Shown: piece by piece, positions 3,820-7,217 of the stretch
Position numbering within the stretch: the stretch's first letter is position 1
How the letters are laid out: each line of letters opens with the position of its first letter
NCBI GenBank assembly: GCA_051003795.1
Contig: JBPCKZ010000049.1
Coordinates: 1 to 7,217 of the forward strand
Direction of reading: 5' to 3'
DNA from: JALYXS01 sp051003795
Lineage (GTDB): Bacteria; Acidobacteriota; Terriglobia; Bryobacterales; Bryobacteraceae
Length of the DNA stretch: 7,217 bases
The notes under the pieces: generated by a model
Database searches by the model: none
What the model was told of the DNA's origin: nothing
The model's input: the letters and a program-made list of their open reading frames with translations, nothing else
Program-made: the position numbers and the translations under genes

Positions 3820-6492
3820 ATGTTCCGATTCGATAAGCTCACCCAAAAAGCCCAGGAAGGCGTGCAGCAGGCGCAAGAGTTGGCGGGCAAATCCCAAAAC
3901 CAGGCTGTCCATCCGATTCATCTCCTTCTGGCGCTGGTGAATCAGCGCGACGGCATTGTCCGTCCGGTGCTCGAGAAATGCGGCGTCCAGCCCGATGCCA
4001 TCCTGCACGAGTCCGAGCGCCTGGTGCAGTCGCTTCCTAAAGTTACCGGCCAGCAAAGCGGCATGTATCTATCCCCGCCGCTGAATCAGGTGTTCGAAGC
4101 GGCTTTCGAGGAAGCGGAACGCTTCAAGGACGAGTTCGTCTCCGCCGAACACTTGCTGCTGGCGATTTCGGATCAAAAATACGATCCTGCCGGCAATCTG
4201 CTCGAAAAGAGCGGCGCCACGCATGACGCGATCCTGAAATCCCTGGTTGCCGTGCGCGGCACGCAACGCATCACCGATCAGAATCCCGAATCGAAATACC
4301 AAGCACTGGAGCGTTATGCGGTCGATTTGACCGAGCAGGCGCGGAAGGGCAAACTCGATCCGTTGATCGGCCGCGACGACGAAATCCGCCGGGTGATGCA
4401 AGTACTCGCCCGCCGCACCAAGAATAATCCGGTATTGATCGGCGAACCGGGGGTGGGTAAGACCGCCATCGTCGAAGGGTTGGCGCAGCGCATCGTGAAG
4501 GGCGACATCCCCGAGCAGCTCCGCAACAAGCGGCTGGTCGCGATCGATCTGGGTTCGATGGTGGCGGGGACCAAATTCCGCGGCGAATTTGAGGACCGCC
4601 TGAAAGCCGTTCTCAAAGAGATCACCGATTCGAACGGCGAGATCATCTGCTTTATCGACGAGTTGCACACGCTGGTCGGAGCGGGCGGCGCGGAGGGCGC
4701 TATCGACGCGGCCAATATGCTGAAACCGGCGCTGGCCCGCGGCGAGCTGCGCTGCATTGGCGCGACCACGCTCAGCGAATACCGTAAGTACGTCGAGAAG
4801 GACGCCGCGCTCGCGCGCCGTTTCCAGATGGTTCTGGTGGGCGAATCGAGCGTGGACGATACCATCGCGATCCTGCGCGGCCTCAAGGAAAAATACGAGA
4901 TCCATCATGGCGTGCGCATCAAGGATTCCGCGATCGTGGCGGCCGCCGTTTTGTCGCATCGTTATATTAGCGATCGTTTTCTGCCGGACAAGGCCATCGA
5001 CCTGATCGACGAAGCCGGCTCCGCGCTGCGCATCCAGATCGGCAGCATGCCGATCGAAATCGACAACATCGAGCGGCGCATTTCGCATTTGGAAATCGAA
5101 CGCCAGGCGCTCCATCGGGAAAAAGACACTGCCTCTCGCGATCGTATGCGCCATGCGGAGGAGGAGCTGGAACGCCTGCGGGCCGAGTCGGCGACGCTGC
5201 AGGAGCGATGGAACCGCGAGAAGACGGCTATTGGCCGCGTGCGCCAATTAAAGGAAGAGCAGGAGCGGTTGCGCGCCGAAGAAGAGAAGGCCACCCGCCT
5301 GGGCGAGTGGCAGAAAGCCGCGGAGTTGCGCTACGGACAACTCACTGAAAACGAGCGAAACCTAGAGGCGGCCGACCACGAGCTTGAATCCATCAAATCC
5401 GGATCGCCTTTGCTGAAAGAGGAGATTGACGAGGAAGATATCGCGAAGATTGTAGCCAAGTGGACTGGCATACCTGTCTCGCGCATGCTCGAAGGCGAAG
5501 TGCAAAAACTGATCACGATGGAAACGCGGCTGCACGAGCGCATCATCGGGCAGAACGAAGCCGTTACGCTGGTGGCGAATGCGATCCGGCGCAATCGGGC
5601 CGGATTGAGCGATCCCAACCGTCCGATCGGCAGCTTCATTTTCCTGGGTCCGACGGGTGTCGGAAAGACCGAGCTCGCGCGCGCGCTCGCCGAATTCCTG
5701 TTCGACGACGAGAAGGCGATGGTTCGCGTCGATATGTCCGAATACATGGAGAAGCACGCCGTTTCGCGCATGATCGGCGCGCCTCCCGGATATGTTGGAT
5801 ACGACGAGGGCGGCCAGCTCACCGAGCACGTCCGGCGCAAACCCTATTCCGTGGTGCTGTTCGATGAGATCGAGAAGGCGCATCCCGATGTATTCAACGC
5901 GCTGTTGCAGATCCTCGACGACGGGCGGTTAACCGACGGTCAGGGCCGCACGGTGAACTTCAAGAATACGGTGATCGTCATGACCTCGAACGTGGGTTCG
6001 AACTTGATTCATGAGACTGGCCCGATCGGGTTCTCGGTGAACGCGAAGAACGGAGGGCACGATCAGGTGCGTACGCGGCTGCTGGAGATTTTGCGGCAGA
6101 CGTTCCGGCCGGAATTCCTGAACCGCGTGGACGATATTATCGTGTTCAATCCGCTCAATAGAGAGCATCTGAGCAAGATTATCGACATTCAGCTTCGCCG
6201 CGTGGAGAAGCTGCTGGAAGACCGGGGAGTGCATATTCAGGTGACCCCGGCAGCGAAGGAAGTGTTGATGACCGACGGTTTCGATCCTAACTACGGGGCG
6301 CGTCCGATGCGCCGGACCATTCAGCGCATGATCCAGGACCCGCTTGCCCTCAAGCTGCTGGCAGGCGAGTACTTGAGCGGCGATACCGTGGTGGTGGATG
6401 CCGACGGGGACCCGAGCGCCAAGAAGCTGAAGTTCGAGAAAACGGGGCGGCCCGTGGAGGCTGCCCCGGAGCCCGAACCCGCGCACGCGTAG
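3820..6492 (+). CDS. clpB: ATP-dependent protein disaggregase ClpB (Hsp100)
   Basis: A complete 890-residue two-ring AAA+ disaggregase that threads aggregated proteins through its hexamer pore, working with DnaK/DnaJ/GrpE. The N-domain (about 1-145) holds the two Clp-N repeats. AAA1 has Walker A G208-EPGVGKT, Walker B with D280/E281, arginine fingers R333/R334, and pore-loop F253 (usually Tyr; the aromatic is kept). The long coiled-coil middle domain (about 410-527) marks it as ClpB rather than ClpC or ClpA. AAA2 has Walker A G610-PTGVGKT, pore Y658 in GYVGY, Walker B D682/E683, and Arg finger R769. No ClpP-docking IGF-type loop was seen. It is about 33 residues longer than E. coli ClpB (857): roughly five before AAA2, about eight within AAA2 near residues 725-750, and the rest in an acidic/Pro-Ala tail (VEAAPEPEPAHA). 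GAGGA (3810-3814), five bases before ATG 3820, supports the start. Confidence 0.98.
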   Translation: MFRFDKLTQKAQEGVQQAQELAGKSQNQAVHPIHLLLALVNQRDGIVRPVLEKCGVQPDAILHESERLVQSLPKVTGQQSGMYLSPPLNQVFEAAFEEAERFKDEFVSAEHLLLAISDQKYDPAGNLLEKSGATHDAILKSLVAVRGTQRITDQNPESKYQALERYAVDLTEQARKGKLDPLIGRDDEIRRVMQVLARRTKNNPVLIGEPGVGKTAIVEGLAQRIVKGDIPEQLRNKRLVAIDLGSMVAGTKFRGEFEDRLKAVLKEITDSNGEIICFIDELHTLVGAGGAEGAIDAANMLKPALARGELRCIGATTLSEYRKYVEKDAALARRFQMVLVGESSVDDTIAILRGLKEKYEIHHGVRIKDSAIVAAAVLSHRYISDRFLPDKAIDLIDEAGSALRIQIGSMPIEIDNIERRISHLEIERQALHREKDTASRDRMRHAEEELERLRAESATLQERWNREKTAIGRVRQLKEEQERLRAEEEKATRLGEWQKAAELRYGQLTENERNLEAADHELESIKSGSPLLKEEIDEEDIAKIVAKWTGIPVSRMLEGEVQKLITMETRLHERIIGQNEAVTLVANAIRRNRAGLSDPNRPIGSFIFLGPTGVGKTELARALAEFLFDDEKAMVRVDMSEYMEKHAVSRMIGAPPGYVGYDEGGQLTEHVRRKPYSVVLFDEIEKAHPDVFNALLQILDDGRLTDGQGRTVNFKNTVIVMTSNVGSNLIHETGPIGFSVNAKNGGHDQVRTRLLEILRQTFRPEFLNRVDDIIVFNPLNREHLSKIIDIQLRRVEKLLEDRGVHIQVTPAAKEVLMTDGFDPNYGARPMRRTIQRMIQDPLALKLLAGEYLSGDTVVVDADGDPSAKKLKFEKTGRPVEAAPEPEPAHA

Positions 6493-6504
6493 TGTCAGGC
6501 GGAT

Positions 6505-6542
6505 TTGACAAACCCCTTTGGTGTGTATCATGATACGTATCA
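6505..6542 (+). promoter_or_regulatory. vapBC promoter with overlapping palindromic operator
   Basis: The -35 TTGACA (6505-6510) precedes the -10 candidate TATCAT (6526-6531) with a short 15-bp spacer. The -10 lies inside an 18-base block made of alternating half-sites: GTATCA (6525-6530), TGATAC (6531-6536), GTATCA (6537-6542). This gives two overlapping perfect 12-bp palindromes. VapB-type antitoxins repress their own promoters by binding such sites, so this is the expected operator. The ribosome binding site GAGGG (6543-6547) follows, seven bases before ATG 6555. Confidence 0.6.
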
Positions 6543-6554
6543 GAGGGCGAGACC

Positions 6555-6803
6555 ATGACAAAGATCGAGAAAGCACGCGTGTTTATGACCGGTCGTAGCC
6601 AGGCAGTCCGTATTCCCGCCGGATACCGGTTTTCCACGGATGAAGTGTACATCCGCCGCGACGCCCAGAGCGGAGATCTGATCCTCTCGCAGGCTCCAGG
6701 AGGATGGGAAGAAATTTATGCCGGGCTCGACGAGGCCGGCGTCCCTGACGACTTCCTTGAAGATCGCGCTCAAGGCTCTCCCCAAAGACGGCCAAGTTTC
6801 TGA
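6555..6803 (+). CDS. vapB: Type II antitoxin, VapB (AbrB/MazE-fold)
   Basis: An 82-residue antitoxin with two parts. The N-terminal half (1-48) is an AbrB/MazE-type swapped-hairpin DNA-binding domain, with the signature KARVFMTGRSQAVRIPAGYRF (residues 6-26) and DEVYIRR. The C-terminal half is the toxin-binding tail, with GGWEEIYAGLD and VPDDFLEDRAQGSPQRR. It neutralises VapC by covering its active site, and the VapBC complex should bind the palindromes upstream. Length and order are standard. The reading frame is intact to the final RRPSF, so vapB shows no sign of frameshift. Its TGA (6801-6803) overlaps the predicted vapC start by four bases, which would couple translation. It begins 62 bp after clpB with its own promoter and no terminator in between, so some read-through from the heat-shock operon is possible. 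Confidence 0.9.
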   Translation: MTKIEKARVFMTGRSQAVRIPAGYRFSTDEVYIRRDAQSGDLILSQAPGGWEEIYAGLDEAGVPDDFLEDRAQGSPQRRPSF

Positions 6804-7217
6804 CTGTCGTCTATCTCCTCGATACCAACACGGTCAGCTACATCGTGCGGGGACGGTCCATTGCGGCTCGAGCGAAGCTCGCTGGGCTTAGGGCATCCGA
6901 GACTGGCTGTATATCCGCAATCACCGAAGCGGAGATCCGCTACGGACTCGCTAAAAGTCCTGCCGCACGGGCTCTTAATGTGGCCATAGAAGCGTTTCTC
7001 CTAAAGATTCGAGTCCTCCAGTGGGGCAGTGACGAAGCCTGTACCTATGGGGAACTGCGGGCGAAAATGGAGGCCTCCGGCAAGACACTCGGAAATCTCG
7101 ACATGCTAATCGCGGCGCACGCAATTTCTCTCGGCGCCGTTCTCGTGACCAACGACAAAGCGTTCTCACGAATCGGGGACCTGCGAGGAATCGTGAACTG
7201 GGCGACCGATCTCAAAT
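6800..7217 (+). CDS. vapC: Type II toxin VapC, PIN-domain ribonuclease (3' end cut by window)
   Basis: The frame encodes at least 139 residues of a PIN-domain metal-dependent endoribonuclease. VapC toxins typically cleave tRNA or rRNA when freed from VapB. All four acidic catalytic positions are present when numbered from CTG 6800: D8 in YLLDTNTVSYIV, E45 in ISAITEAEIRYGL, D101 in GNLDMLIAAHA, and D119 in LVTNDKAFSRI. The last visible residues, IVNWATDLK, match the usual VapC end, and the next codon begins with T, so the stop probably follows at once. No ATG, GTG or TTG occurs in frame between the upstream stop (6758-6760) and D8. The first in-frame GTG (6845) would delete the catalytic Asp. 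CTG 6800-6802, overlapping the vapB stop as CTGA, sits where relatives carry ATGA and is the best start. Gene finders limited to ATG/GTG/TTG would miss or truncate it. A start-codon mutation or sequencing error is the alternative. Confidence 0.88.
   Translation, partial: MTVVYLLDTNTVSYIVRGRSIAARAKLAGLRASETGCISAITEAEIRYGLAKSPAARALNVAIEAFLLKIRVLQWGSDEACTYGELRAKMEASGKTLGNLDMLIAAHAISLGAVLVTNDKAFSRIGDLRGIVNWATDLK

Noticed and set aside
4252..4254. Internal GTG start in clpB for an N-domain-less isoform
   Set aside because: GTG at codon 145 is near the position used in E. coli, but no Shine-Dalgarno sequence precedes it.
4069..5247. 392-codon minus-strand open frame opposite clpB
   Set aside because: It is a mirror of the clpB coding pattern with no recognisable motif, ribosome binding site or promoter.
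6493..6510. TGTCA-N8-TGACA inverted repeat after clpB as a terminator
   Set aside because: It has only five pairs and no T-run, and the right arm is the vapB -35 hexamer.

Overview
The window is a stretch of bacterial chromosome of fairly high GC. All real genes lie on the + strand. No sequence search was possible. Three signs suggest an acidobacterium (Acidobacteriota, Solibacter/Bryobacter-like): a secreted protein resembling the DUF6599-type proteins I associate with that phylum, a short intergenic repeat whose minus strand reads LPDGRGSE, and the general codon style. This placement is inference and not certain.

Layout. (1) Bases 1-1948: the last 31 codons of a probable flavin-reductase-family gene, joined by a TGATG stop/start overlap to a complete Acs-type AMP-forming acyl-CoA synthetase. 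That enzyme has lost the tryptophan that restricts true acetyl-CoA synthetases to acetate. (2) Bases 1998-2915: a 305-residue envelope protein of unknown function, with a signal peptide and a C-terminal membrane anchor. Its start may be leaderless. (3) Bases 2916-3317: a 402-base AT-richer spacer dense in signals. It holds a GC-rich hairpin next to a perfect DnaA-box 9-mer, a sigma70-like promoter followed by three hairpins that end in a textbook intrinsic terminator (a candidate ~108-nt small RNA), a second promoter overlapped by a HAIR-like (HspR) half-match, and a 9-bp hairpin in the heat-shock leader. (4) Bases 3318-6492: an hsp20-clpB operon. Its 82-bp spacer contains inverted repeats bracketed by a ~14-bp imperfect direct repeat. 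(5) Bases 6505-7217: a vapBC type II toxin-antitoxin module with its own promoter. The promoter sits on alternating GTATCA/TGATAC half-sites. The vapC toxin has no ATG, GTG or TTG that would keep its first catalytic aspartate; the best start is a CTG overlapping the vapB stop, and the gene runs off the window end.

How they work together. Hsp20 holds unfolded proteins in a refoldable state, and ClpB with DnaK pulls aggregates apart, so co-transcription makes functional sense. An HspR-type operator would fit the known actinobacterial regulation of clpB and hsp20. The acyl-CoA synthetase operon, the envelope protein and vapBC appear to be separate units that merely adjoin it. I see no multi-gene system that is clearly new. 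The parts most worth following up are the structured RNA in front of hsp20-clpB, the repeat-like spacer between those genes, and the non-AUG vapC start.
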